A stretch of 17,900 bases of DNA from an uncultured Gammaproteobacteria bacterium (GTDB lineage Bacteria > Pseudomonadota > Gammaproteobacteria > Nitrosococcales > Methylophagaceae), in the NCBI GenBank assembly GCA_913058195.1, contig CAJXPP010000017.1, forward strand, positions 1-17,900, given 5' to 3'. This document shows, in pieces, positions 1-7,317 of the stretch. The position numbers and the translations under genes were made by a program. Positions within the stretch are counted from its first letter, which is position 1, and each line of letters starts with the position of its first letter. The notes beneath the pieces are model-generated. The model was not told the origin of the DNA, did not search any database, and saw only the letters and a list, made by a program, of their open reading frames with translations.

Positions 1-1415
1 TTCCTAATGATTTTCGCCGCAATGTGATGAATTCTGAATTGGCGGTTGAATATGCAACTACCTCGAAAGAAGAATTAAAGGAATTACCGCGCCGCGTTAA
101 AATTGCAGGCCGTTTGATGACTAAGCGAGTGATGGGTAAAGCGAGTTTTGCCAATATTCGTGATATGTCAGGTGATATGCAGCTGTATGTTAAACGCGAT
201 GATTTAGCTGAAGGCGTTTATGGTGAGTTCAAACGTTGGGACCTAGGCGATATTATTGCTGCTGAGGGCACTATGTTTCGCACTCAAAAAGGTGAGTTAT
301 CCGTTTTAGTCGATGATATTCGCTTATTAACGAAATCATTACGCCCACTACCAGAAAAATTCCACGGTTTATCTGATCAAGAAATGCGTTATCGCCAACG
401 TTATGTTGACTTGATTATGAATGAAGTTAGTCGTGAAACATTTATTATTCGTACCAAAGTGATTGATGGAATTCGACGCTTTTTGATGGCTAAAAACTAT
501 CTAGAAGTAGAAACTCCAATGATGCATGTTATTCCTGGAGGTGCAACGGCACGACCTTTTACAACGCATCATAATGCCCTTGATATGCCTTTATATTTAC
601 GCGTTGCTCCTGAACTGTATTTGAAACGTTTAGTCGTGGGTGGTTTTGAACGTGTATTTGAAATCAATCGTAACTTTCGTAATGAAGGCTTATCTACTCG
701 TCATAATCCTGAATTTACAATGGTTGAGTTTTACCAAGCTTATTCAGATTACAAAGATTTAATGGATTTGACTGAAGAGATGTTACGAACAGTGACACAG
801 GATGTTCTAGGTACATCACAAGTGCATTATCAAGGCACTGATTTAGATTTCGGTAAACCATTCCACCGTATGACGGTGAATGAATCTATCTTGCAGTTTA
901 ATGCTGATATTTCTGCTGACCAGTTAGCCACAATCGAAGCGGCTAGAAGTGTTGCCGAAGATTTAGGTATACCGTTAAAAGATAGTTATGGTTTAGGTAA
1001 AGTCCAAATTGAGATCTTTGAGAAAACGGTTGAACATCGTTTGATGGAGCCGACCTTCATTACTGCTTACCCAACTGAAGTATCACCGTTGGCACGACGC
1101 AGTGATGCTGATCCGTTTGTCACCGATCGTTTTGAGTTCTTTGTTGGCGGTCGCGAAATTGCTAATGGCTTCTCAGAGCTTAATGATTCAGAAGATCAGG
1201 CTGAACGATTCCAAGCACAAGTGGCTGAAAAAGATGCTGGTGATGATGAAGCGATGCACTTTGATGATGATTATATTCGTGCATTAGAATACGGAATGCC
1301 ACCAACAGCAGGGGAAGGTATTGGTATTGACCGATTGGTGATGCTATTAACTGATTCACCCACGATAAGAGATGTATTGTTATTCCCTCATATGCGTCCT
1401 GAGATAGCAGACTAG
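1..1415 (+). CDS. lysS: Lysine--tRNA ligase (class II), 5'-truncated by the window edge
   Basis: Charges tRNA-Lys with lysine in the cytoplasm. The reading frame is open to base 1: codons before the GTG at 24 read PNDFRRN, which fits the PNDFRR stretch near residue 37 of E. coli LysS. The GTG at 24 is therefore internal, and roughly 35-40 residues lie upstream of the window. About 470 residues are visible. An N-terminal OB-fold anticodon-binding domain (containing GRLMTKRVMGKASF) is followed by the class II catalytic core. That core shows RYRQRYVDL, the motif 2 segment FERVFEINRNFRNEG, a run NGFSELNDSEDQ, and the motif 3 segment GEGIGIDRLVML. The gene ends TAG and is followed 15 bases later by an intrinsic terminator, so it closes its transcription unit. 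prfB often precedes lysS but is outside the window. Family assignment is essentially certain; only the true start is unseen. Confidence 0.97.
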   Translation, partial: PNDFRRNVMNSELAVEYATTSKEELKELPRRVKIAGRLMTKRVMGKASFANIRDMSGDMQLYVKRDDLAEGVYGEFKRWDLGDIIAAEGTMFRTQKGELSVLVDDIRLLTKSLRPLPEKFHGLSDQEMRYRQRYVDLIMNEVSRETFIIRTKVIDGIRRFLMAKNYLEVETPMMHVIPGGATARPFTTHHNALDMPLYLRVAPELYLKRLVVGGFERVFEINRNFRNEGLSTRHNPEFTMVEFYQAYSDYKDLMDLTEEMLRTVTQDVLGTSQVHYQGTDLDFGKPFHRMTVNESILQFNADISADQLATIEAARSVAEDLGIPLKDSYGLGKVQIEIFEKTVEHRLMEPTFITAYPTEVSPLARRSDADPFVTDRFEFFVGGREIANGFSELNDSEDQAERFQAQVAEKDAGDDEAMHFDDDYIRALEYGMPPTAGEGIGIDRLVMLLTDSPTIRDVLLFPHMRPEIAD

Positions 1416-1430
1416 GAAATAATTAATTGT

Positions 1431-1475
1431 ATACCGCTAGCTTATATTACACATAGGCTAGCGGTATGATTTTTT
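1431..1475 (+). terminator. Intrinsic terminator after lysS
   Basis: A perfect 11-bp inverted repeat, ATACCGCTAGC (1431-1441) and GCTAGCGGTAT (1457-1467), can extend inward by a G-U and three A-U pairs to leave a loop of about 7 bases. Six T residues follow at 1470-1475. This is a classic Rho-independent terminator for lysS. The minus-strand flank is A/T-rich but lacks a clean T run, so it may also slow transcripts of the convergent HDOD gene, less surely. Confidence 0.88.
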
Positions 1476-1480
1476 AAAGC

Positions 1481-2320
1481 TTAAAAGCCAAATAGCGATA
1501 GCGCTTCCTTATATTCATCACTGTTCTCATCTAATTCAACGACGCTGATAGCGGTATCAACGCCGAGCTTTTTGAAAGCAGGTACTTTTTCAAGCTCTTC
1601 TTCACTAAGCGCTCTATCGGTGTTCATATAGCTTTGTAGGCGTGCGACCTGAACTAAATCTGCTAAATCCGGCCCATTTTCACTATCACGTGTTAGGTTG
1701 TTTTGCTCTGCAACAGCTGTAACCAGAGCTTCAGGGAATTTCCAGCTTCTTAAAATTTCTGCACCTACTTCTGCATGAATATTTTCAATGACAGCATTCA
1801 ATGCCGCAGTATCTTTGAGAAGTTCTGGTTTTTCATCTGCTTTCATCAAAATAGGTAAAACACCAATCTCATGGATAAGTCCTGCTAACATCGCTTCATC
1901 TGATTTTATGTTCGCATGTTTACTAGCTAAAACCTGACAGATTGCAGATACGTCAATAGTGTGTTCCCACAAATCATGTAGGCGATCATCAAGGTTACGA
2001 GTGGTTGCTTGGAACATTTGTTCCATAACTAAACTGGTGACAAGGCTACGTACAATTTTTAGCCCTAGTCGCGCAACGGCCATTTGAATTGTATCGATTT
2101 CAATTCGTCCGCGATAGAGTGGGCTATTTGCGACTTTTAATAGTCGTGTTGATAGGGCTGCATCGGTTATAATAATCTCTGATAAATCAGCAGCTGAAGC
2201 TTCAGGGTCATCAACAACATCGCGAACACGTAATGCAACTTCGGGTAATGTTGGTAATACTAAGGTGCCGCTTTTTAAATCGTTTAGTAGTTCATTATGG
2301 AAGACTTCTTGTTCGGTCAT
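1481..2320 (-). CDS. HDOD-domain regulatory protein
   Basis: A 279-residue cytoplasmic protein made almost wholly of one HDOD domain (about residues 15-205), a degenerate relative of HD phosphohydrolases found in signalling and regulatory proteins. Visible hallmarks are LPTLPEVALRV near residue 22, DAALSTRLLKVANSPLY around 53-69, AVARLGLKIVRSLV around 81-94 and LAGLIHEIG at 145-153. At that last site the usual His-Asp pair is His150-Glu151, so metal-dependent hydrolase activity is doubtful. No receiver, GGDEF or EAL domain is attached. The C-terminal 70 residues are acidic and helical in character. It is a single-gene unit, convergent with lysS and divergent from alaC. The ATG at 2320 has only a weak upstream GAGA. 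HDOD proteins are linked to motility, biofilm and cyclic-di-GMP control in other bacteria, but the partner here cannot be read from sequence. Confidence 0.85.
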   Translation of the reverse strand: MTEQEVFHNELLNDLKSGTLVLPTLPEVALRVRDVVDDPEASAADLSEIIITDAALSTRLLKVANSPLYRGRIEIDTIQMAVARLGLKIVRSLVTSLVMEQMFQATTRNLDDRLHDLWEHTIDVSAICQVLASKHANIKSDEAMLAGLIHEIGVLPILMKADEKPELLKDTAALNAVIENIHAEVGAEILRSWKFPEALVTAVAEQNNLTRDSENGPDLADLVQVARLQSYMNTDRALSEEELEKVPAFKKLGVDTAISVVELDENSDEYKEALSLFGF

Positions 2321-2357
2321 GGTGTCTCATTTTTAAATGTGATTTGAAGTAAAGGCC

Positions 2358-2386
2358 ATTTTCAGTTATTTTGCTTGGTTTGCCAA
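2358..2386 (-). promoter_or_regulatory. Candidate sigma-70 promoter of the HDOD gene
   Basis: Read on the minus strand, TTGGCA (2386-2381, five of six to the -35 consensus) is followed after 17 bases by GAAAAT (2363-2358, four of six to the -10 consensus). Transcription would start near 2351, about 30 bases before the ATG. The same 94-bp divergent gap must also drive alaC on the plus strand. The best plus-strand pair I see there (TTGCTT at 2371, TCTATT at 2395) is poor. Confidence 0.4.
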
Positions 2387-2414
2387 CCGTTTTTTCTATT
2401 AATCAGGTGCTAAG

Positions 2415-3593
2415 TTGAACGACGACTTTCCAAGAATTAAACGCCTTCCACCCTATGTGTTCAATATCGTTAACGATTTGAAAGCAGAAGCACGTGCGCG
2501 AGGTGAGGATATTATTGACTTTGGCATGGGTAATCCAGATAAACCTGCGCCGCAGCATGTTATCGATAAATTAACAGAAGCGGCTCAACGTCCAGATACA
2601 CATCGTTATTCTGTTTCGCGCGGAATTCCACGTTTACGCAAAGCGGTATGTAATTGGTATCAGCGTAAATTTGATGTCACTTTAGATCATGAAACAGAAA
2701 CAATCGTTACAATTGGTTCTAAAGAAGGTTTAGCACATTTAGCGCTTGCGACTGTTGGGCCGGGTGATGCGATTTTAGTACCTAATCCTGCTTATCCAAT
2801 CCATCCTTATGGTTTTGTTATTTCTGGCGCAGATATTCGGCATGTACCACTTATATCTGGCGGTGACTTTTTTGCGGAGTTAGAAAAATCAGTCAAAGAT
2901 TCATGGCCAAAACCAAAAATGTTGGTATTGAATTTTCCAGGAAACCCAACAACACAGTGTGTTGATTTAGAGTTTTTTGAGCGGGTTGTGGCCTTTGCTA
3001 AAGAGCATGAAATTTGGGTTGTACATGATCTTGCTTATGGTGAAATAACCTTCGATGGCTATAAAGCACCTTCTATTTTGCAAGTGCCAGGCGCTAAAGA
3101 TGTTGCAGTTGAGTTTTACACTTTATCTAAGACCTACAATATGCCTGGTTGGCGAGTGGGCTTTATGTCTGGTAATCCAACCTTAGTGTCTGCATTGGCA
3201 CGAATGAAGTCTTATTTAGATTACGGTATGTTCACACCTATTCAAGTGGCAGCGATTGCGGCCCTAGATGGTCCACAAGAGTGTGTTGCTGAAATTGTCG
3301 AGACCTATAGAAGTCGCCGCGACGTATTATGTGATGGTCTGAATTCGATTGGCTGGGAAGTTGAAAAGCCGAAAGCGACCATGTTTGTCTGGGCTAAAAT
3401 ACCAGAAAAATACCGTGAAATGGGTTCATTAGAATTTACGAAAAAATTACTCAAAGAAGCTAGAGTAGCTGTTTCACCAGGGATTGGTTTTGGTGAATAT
3501 GGTGATGATCATGTACGTTTTGGTTTAATTGAAAATGAACACCGTACACGTCAGGCTGTTCGCGGCATTCGCGATATGTTTAGAAAAGGTTAG
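2415..3593 (+). CDS. alaC: Alanine-type PLP aminotransferase (AlaC family)
   Basis: A 392-residue fold-type I PLP aminotransferase, close to E. coli AlaC throughout (IKRLPPYVFNIVNDLK, IIDFGMGNPD, GSKEGLAHLALAT, LVPNPAYPIHPYGF, NFPGNPTTQCVDLEFFE). E. coli AlaC moves amino groups between alanine/pyruvate and glutamate/2-oxoglutarate. The PLP lysine lies in TLSKTYNMPGWRVGF (about residues 236-250), and the substrate-carboxylate arginine is likely in HVRFGL near the end. The start is TTG at 2415. It is the only candidate: an in-frame TAA lies at 2400-2402, no ATG or GTG falls between, and the next Met is inside the conserved GMGNP motif. CAGGTG sits five bases upstream as ribosome binding site. 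It is followed after 8 bases by hom, a gene order common in Gamma- and Betaproteobacteria. That context suggests coordinated amino-acid control, but the substrate is inferred from the family. Confidence 0.92.
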   Translation: MNDDFPRIKRLPPYVFNIVNDLKAEARARGEDIIDFGMGNPDKPAPQHVIDKLTEAAQRPDTHRYSVSRGIPRLRKAVCNWYQRKFDVTLDHETETIVTIGSKEGLAHLALATVGPGDAILVPNPAYPIHPYGFVISGADIRHVPLISGGDFFAELEKSVKDSWPKPKMLVLNFPGNPTTQCVDLEFFERVVAFAKEHEIWVVHDLAYGEITFDGYKAPSILQVPGAKDVAVEFYTLSKTYNMPGWRVGFMSGNPTLVSALARMKSYLDYGMFTPIQVAAIAALDGPQECVAEIVETYRSRRDVLCDGLNSIGWEVEKPKATMFVWAKIPEKYREMGSLEFTKKLLKEARVAVSPGIGFGEYGDDHVRFGLIENEHRTRQAVRGIRDMFRKG

Positions 3594-3601
3594 GAGATAA
3601 C

Positions 3602-4912
3602 GTGCAATCAGTAAAAATCGGTGTACTTGGTTTGGGTACAGTAGGTAGTGGTACGGTAAATGTATTAAATCGTAACCTGAAAGAAATTACTCGTCGTGCT
3701 GGCCGCGGTATTGAAATTAGCCGAGCGGCAGATCGTGATTTATCAAGCGAAAAGAATTGTAATACGGATGATATTACACTGACTGATAATGCGATGGATA
3801 TCGTTAACGATCCTGATATTCAGGTAGTGGTTGAGTTAATAGGCGGTACAGGTATCGCTTATGATCTCGTGCTACAAGCTATTGAAAATGGGAAACATGT
3901 TGTTACTGCTAATAAAGCACTCATTGCAACACACGGTAATGAGTTGTTTGCTAAAGCACAAGAAAATGGCGTTACCATTGGTTTTGAGGCGGCAGTTGCT
4001 GGTGGTATTCCAATTATTAAAGCCATGCGTGAAGGTTTAGCTGCAAATAGAATTGAATGGTTAGCAGGAATCATCAATGGTACAGGTAACTTCATCCTGA
4101 CTGAAATGCGTGACAAAGGCCGTGACTTTGCAGATGTATTAGCTGAAGCTCAAGCATTAGGTTATGCAGAGGCTGATCCAACTTTCGATGTTGAAGGTAT
4201 TGATGCTGCTCATAAGTTAACCATTATGGCTTCAATCGCTTTTGGTATTCCATTACAGTTCGATAAAGCCTATACCGAAGGTATTAGTCAAATATCACAA
4301 GATGATGTGAAATTTGCAGCTGAATTAGGTTATCGCATTAAACATCTTGGTATTGCTAAAAAGACCGAACACGGTGTTGAGCTTCGCGTTCATCCAACCA
4401 TGATTCCTCACCGACGTTTAATTGCTAATGTCGATGGTGTTATGAACGCTGTGTTGGTTCAAGGTGATGCTGTTGGCCCTACATTATATTATGGTGCCGG
4501 TGCGGGTTCTGATGCCACAGCTTCAGCTGTTGTCGCTGATATCATTGATATAGTGCGTACATTAACAACGGATCCTGAAAATCGTGTACCTCATTTAGCT
4601 TTCCAACCAGATGCACTAACAGATACGCCCATCTTGCCAATCTCTGAGGTTGTAACATCGTATTATTTACGTGTTCATACGGAAGATAAACCAGGCGTAT
4701 TGGCAGATATTACAGGCATCTTGAGTAAGCAAAGCATCAGCATTGAAGCTATATTGCAAAAAGAACCTGAAAAGCAAGGCGGTATTGTGCCAGTTATCAT
4801 GCTGACTCAAGAGGTTGCAGAGAAAAATATGGATGCAGCTATTGCTGAAATTGAAGCCTTATCAACAGTTAATGATAAAATCATGCGTATTCGTATGGAA
4901 TCATTAGGTTAG
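3602..4912 (+). CDS. hom: Homoserine dehydrogenase with C-terminal ACT domain
   Basis: Reduces aspartate semialdehyde to homoserine with NAD(P)H, the branch point toward threonine and methionine. The protein has 436 residues, the usual length for the monofunctional proteobacterial enzyme. The Rossmann motif GVLGLGTVGSGTV spans residues 7-19. TANKALIATHG carries the conserved Lys105. The family signature runs from ALGYAEADP to HKL (about 184-205) and holds Asp200 and Lys204. The ACT domain (about 353-432, beginning YYLRVHTEDKPGVLADI) is the known site of threonine feedback. No aspartokinase domain is fused. The start is GTG at 3602 with GGAG five bases upstream, directly after the alaC stop (3591-3593). 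thrC follows 53 bases later. thrB (homoserine kinase) is not in this cluster and must be elsewhere. Confidence 0.96.
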   Translation: MQSVKIGVLGLGTVGSGTVNVLNRNLKEITRRAGRGIEISRAADRDLSSEKNCNTDDITLTDNAMDIVNDPDIQVVVELIGGTGIAYDLVLQAIENGKHVVTANKALIATHGNELFAKAQENGVTIGFEAAVAGGIPIIKAMREGLAANRIEWLAGIINGTGNFILTEMRDKGRDFADVLAEAQALGYAEADPTFDVEGIDAAHKLTIMASIAFGIPLQFDKAYTEGISQISQDDVKFAAELGYRIKHLGIAKKTEHGVELRVHPTMIPHRRLIANVDGVMNAVLVQGDAVGPTLYYGAGAGSDATASAVVADIIDIVRTLTTDPENRVPHLAFQPDALTDTPILPISEVVTSYYLRVHTEDKPGVLADITGILSKQSISIEAILQKEPEKQGGIVPVIMLTQEVAEKNMDAAIAEIEALSTVNDKIMRIRMESLG

Positions 4913-4965
4913 TTTGTCCGTTTAGTTTGAACGATGAACACCAATAAATTTAAAGAGGAATAATT

Positions 4966-6111
4966 ATGCCATTTCGTCCACGTTACACAGGCCTAATTGA
5001 ACGATACCGTGACCGTTTGCCAGTAAGTGATGACACTCAGTTGATCAGCTTAGGTGAAGGTAATACACCGCTATTAAAATTGAATAATATCCCTGCTATA
5101 TTAGGTAAAGATGTTGATATTTACGTCAAATACGAAGGCTTAAATCCAACAGGTTCATTTAAAGATCGTGGTATGACGATGGCTGTAACTAAAGCGGTTG
5201 AAGCTGGTAGTAAGGCGATTATTTGTGCGTCGACAGGTAATACGTCAGCCGCCGCCGCAGCATATGCTGCACGAGCTGGTATTACAGCATTTGTATTGAT
5301 TCCCGATGGCAAAATTGCCCTAGGTAAATTAGCTCAAGCAATGATGCATGATGCGGTAGTTATTCAAATTAAAGGTAACTTTGACGAAGGTATGCAATTA
5401 GTCAAAGATGTCGCTGAACATGCACCAGTCACTATTGTTAACTCAATCAACCCTTATCGTCTGCAAGGTCAAAAAACAGCAGCATTTGAGATCGTTGAAG
5501 AATTAGGTAAAGCACCTGATTACCACTGTTTACCAGTTGGTAATGCCGGTAATATTACTGCGCATTGGATTGGCTATAGTGAATATGCCTCAGAATGTGG
5601 TGATCACGTGACAGATTCATGTGCACTATGCCATGGCGAGTGTAAATTCACTAAAGGTGCCGTTATCGATAAACGACCTAAAATGATTGGCTACCAAGCA
5701 GCAGGTAGCGCGCCATTTATGCGTGGTGAAATGGTTGATAGTCCTGAAACAGTGGCAACAGCAATTCGAATTGGCCATCCTCAAAGTTGGGATATGGCTT
5801 GGAAGGTTAAGGAAGAATCAGAAGGTTGGTTCGACGAGTGTGATGATGACACTATCTTAGCAGCACAAAAATTATTGGCTGAGAAAGAAGGTATCTTCTG
5901 TGAGCCAGCATCAGCTACTTCATTAGCCGGTGCAATGAGAGATATTAAATCAGGTAAAATTCCAGAAGGCAGTACGATTGTGTGTACGCTAACAGGACAT
6001 GGGTTGAAAGATCCTGATATCGCGATTAAGCAAAGCTCATCACCATTGATTAAAGTGGATGCAAAACTTGATGCTGTACGTGATGCTATTTTGGGCAATA
6101 TGGCGAAATAG
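4966..6111 (+). CDS. thrC: Threonine synthase with a four-cysteine insertion
   Basis: Converts O-phosphohomoserine to threonine, the last step of the pathway, using PLP. At 381 residues it is the short type like B. subtilis ThrC, not the longer E. coli type. LGEGNTPLLKL (29-39) opens the fold. NPTGSFKDRG carries the PLP lysine at Lys66, and CASTGNTSAAAAAYAARAG follows. VGNAGN (191-196) is the phosphate-binding loop and TGHGLKDP lies near the C-terminus. Between the GNAGN region and KMIGYQAAG is a stretch of about 20 residues with Cys211, Cys219, Cys222 and Cys226, plus His214 and His223, that I do not expect in the family. It could bind metal; that is inference only. The ATG has AGAGGAA about six bases upstream. 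The gene is third in the alaC-hom-thrC run and is followed by a strong hairpin. Confidence 0.95.
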   Translation: MPFRPRYTGLIERYRDRLPVSDDTQLISLGEGNTPLLKLNNIPAILGKDVDIYVKYEGLNPTGSFKDRGMTMAVTKAVEAGSKAIICASTGNTSAAAAAYAARAGITAFVLIPDGKIALGKLAQAMMHDAVVIQIKGNFDEGMQLVKDVAEHAPVTIVNSINPYRLQGQKTAAFEIVEELGKAPDYHCLPVGNAGNITAHWIGYSEYASECGDHVTDSCALCHGECKFTKGAVIDKRPKMIGYQAAGSAPFMRGEMVDSPETVATAIRIGHPQSWDMAWKVKEESEGWFDECDDDTILAAQKLLAEKEGIFCEPASATSLAGAMRDIKSGKIPEGSTIVCTLTGHGLKDPDIAIKQSSSPLIKVDAKLDAVRDAILGNMAK

Positions 6112-6121
6112 TAACCCTTTA

Positions 6122-6159
6122 CATCACACAGTCGTCCTAATAAGGACGACTGTGTGATG
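6122..6159. terminator. Perfect 17-bp hairpin after thrC, no T tract
   Basis: CATCACACAGTCGTCC (6122-6137) and GGACGACTGTGTGATG (6144-6159) are exact reverse complements. One more T-A pair inside leaves a four-base loop, AATA. The stem begins 10 bases after the thrC stop and ends 22 bases before the next ATG. Neither side has a T run, so this is not a standard intrinsic terminator. Likely roles are protection of the alaC-hom-thrC mRNA 3' end, a Rho-assisted or leaky stop, or a protein-binding dyad. Confidence 0.6.
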
Positions 6160-6181
6160 CATATTAAAGCAGGGATACCGA

Positions 6182-6673
6182 ATGAACGAACCTACTGAGC
6201 AAGAAATAAAAGCAGCTAAAGTGCCGCATGATATTTTTTTAAGTAATATGATTATGAATCATATCTTATTATTTGCAGGGATCTCGACATTTGGTGCGCA
6301 AGGCTTACAATTTTTTCCATTAGTGCCAATACTTTCCATTTCAGCATTGCTCTACACCTTTTACCGCTCAAGTGTGGTTAAACGTGAAGATAGTGAGTTT
6401 GTCTATATTCATTGGCAAATTGCACGACGTTGGAGCAAGCTATTTGCTAGTGTTTTAACGCTAATGTTGTCAGTTGCTACTTTTGGTTGGTTGGCTAATC
6501 AGCATCTCGGCATGATGAAAGAGATGGTTTATGGCCTTATCGGTGGTTTAGGTTTACTGCCCACCTTGGTGACAGTGCTAGTGCTTATTATTATTGAATC
6601 AGACTCACTGCACAATGCTAGGGTTGGTACGATACCTAAATGGGCACGCCGCAAATTCTTAGGTGAAGATTAA
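6182..6673 (+). CDS. Conserved hypothetical inner-membrane protein, four helices
   Basis: A 163-residue protein I cannot name. It has a short polar N-terminus, then four hydrophobic segments at about residues 23-41, 44-61, 86-104 and 114-138. The loop between the second and third segments is charged and contains VKREDSE and IHWQIARRWSK. The C-terminus is basic (WARRKFLGED). By the positive-inside rule, the middle loop and the C-terminus are probably cytoplasmic. There are no recognisable catalytic motifs or cysteine clusters. The start ATG has AGGGA about six bases upstream, which supports it as a real gene. It follows thrC by 70 bases with the hairpin between, so it may be read through from thrC or have its own promoter. 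Its stop overlaps the stop of the convergent MOSC gene by four bases. Function unknown. Confidence 0.75.
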   Translation: MNEPTEQEIKAAKVPHDIFLSNMIMNHILLFAGISTFGAQGLQFFPLVPILSISALLYTFYRSSVVKREDSEFVYIHWQIARRWSKLFASVLTLMLSVATFGWLANQHLGMMKEMVYGLIGGLGLLPTLVTVLVLIIIESDSLHNARVGTIPKWARRKFLGED

Positions 6674-7317
6674 GCTTTATTTAGTCTAACGATTACTTTT
6701 TCTCGCCATTCGTCTGATAATTCTGCTATTTCACTAGCGTGCTTCATCACCTTCTTAGCATCAATAAAGTCTTTATCAAAATAAGCTTTAAATAAGGTTT
6801 TTACTGGCAGTTTAGATGGATGCTGATGTATTAACTCGACCTTATCTCCAGCCTTTAAAGCGCCTACTTGTAATACCTTAAAGTAAATACCTGTCGCAGC
6901 ATGTTGGATAAAATTCTTAGGCATGCTGTTATCGTCTAGAGCAATACCTAGTTTAAAGCAGGGTACTCTTGGCTGTGTTACTTCTAGAATACAATCATTG
7001 ATTTTAAGTTGGTCGCCAATACATATTATGGATTCATCAAGCTTAGTGATTGTTAGGTTTTCACCAAACTGTCCGTAATGTAAATCGGGTTTATTAAGGA
7101 CGTGTTGCCAATGCTGATATTCATCAGCAGAAAAAGCATAAACAGCTTTATGGCCACCACCATGATTTTCAAGGTCAACTTGTTGATCACCTTTAAGCTG
7201 TAGTGCTGATAGCGGTATCAAGCCTTCAACAGGTTTCTTAAATATGCTGGTTGAGATTAGCTTGTTATTAAACTCAATTTCTACAGGCAATGACACATTG
7301 ACTGATAAAAGCTGCAC
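6670..7317 (-). CDS. YiiM-like MOSC-domain protein
   Basis: A 215-residue cytoplasmic protein with an N-terminal MOSC beta-barrel domain (about residues 1-155) and a C-terminal helical part like the three-helix domain of E. coli YiiM. Visible family marks are ENHGGGHKAVYAF (50-62), GQFGENLTI (82-90), GDQL (101-104) and QPRVPCFKLG (115-124), with the molybdenum-ligand cysteine expected at Cys120. YiiM proteins carry molybdenum cofactor and reduce N-hydroxylated bases such as 6-hydroxylaminopurine; that activity here is inferred. The start is GTG at 7317, sharing its G with the TAG stop of the upstream gene (sequence TAGTG). I see no Shine-Dalgarno before it, so translation probably relies on reinitiation. 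It is last in the minus-strand run, and its TAA overlaps the convergent gene's TAA within TTAA. Confidence 0.85.
   Translation of the reverse strand: MQLLSVNVSLPVEIEFNNKLISTSIFKKPVEGLIPLSALQLKGDQQVDLENHGGGHKAVYAFSADEYQHWQHVLNKPDLHYGQFGENLTITKLDESIICIGDQLKINDCILEVTQPRVPCFKLGIALDDNSMPKNFIQHAATGIYFKVLQVGALKAGDKVELIHQHPSKLPVKTLFKAYFDKDFIDAKKVMKHASEIAELSDEWREKVIVRLNKA

Noticed and set aside
2372..2396. Short hairpin GGTT-TGCC-AACC followed by T residues before alaC
   Set aside because: The stem is only four pairs and no plus-strand gene lies upstream to be terminated; it more likely overlaps the -35 of the divergent promoter.
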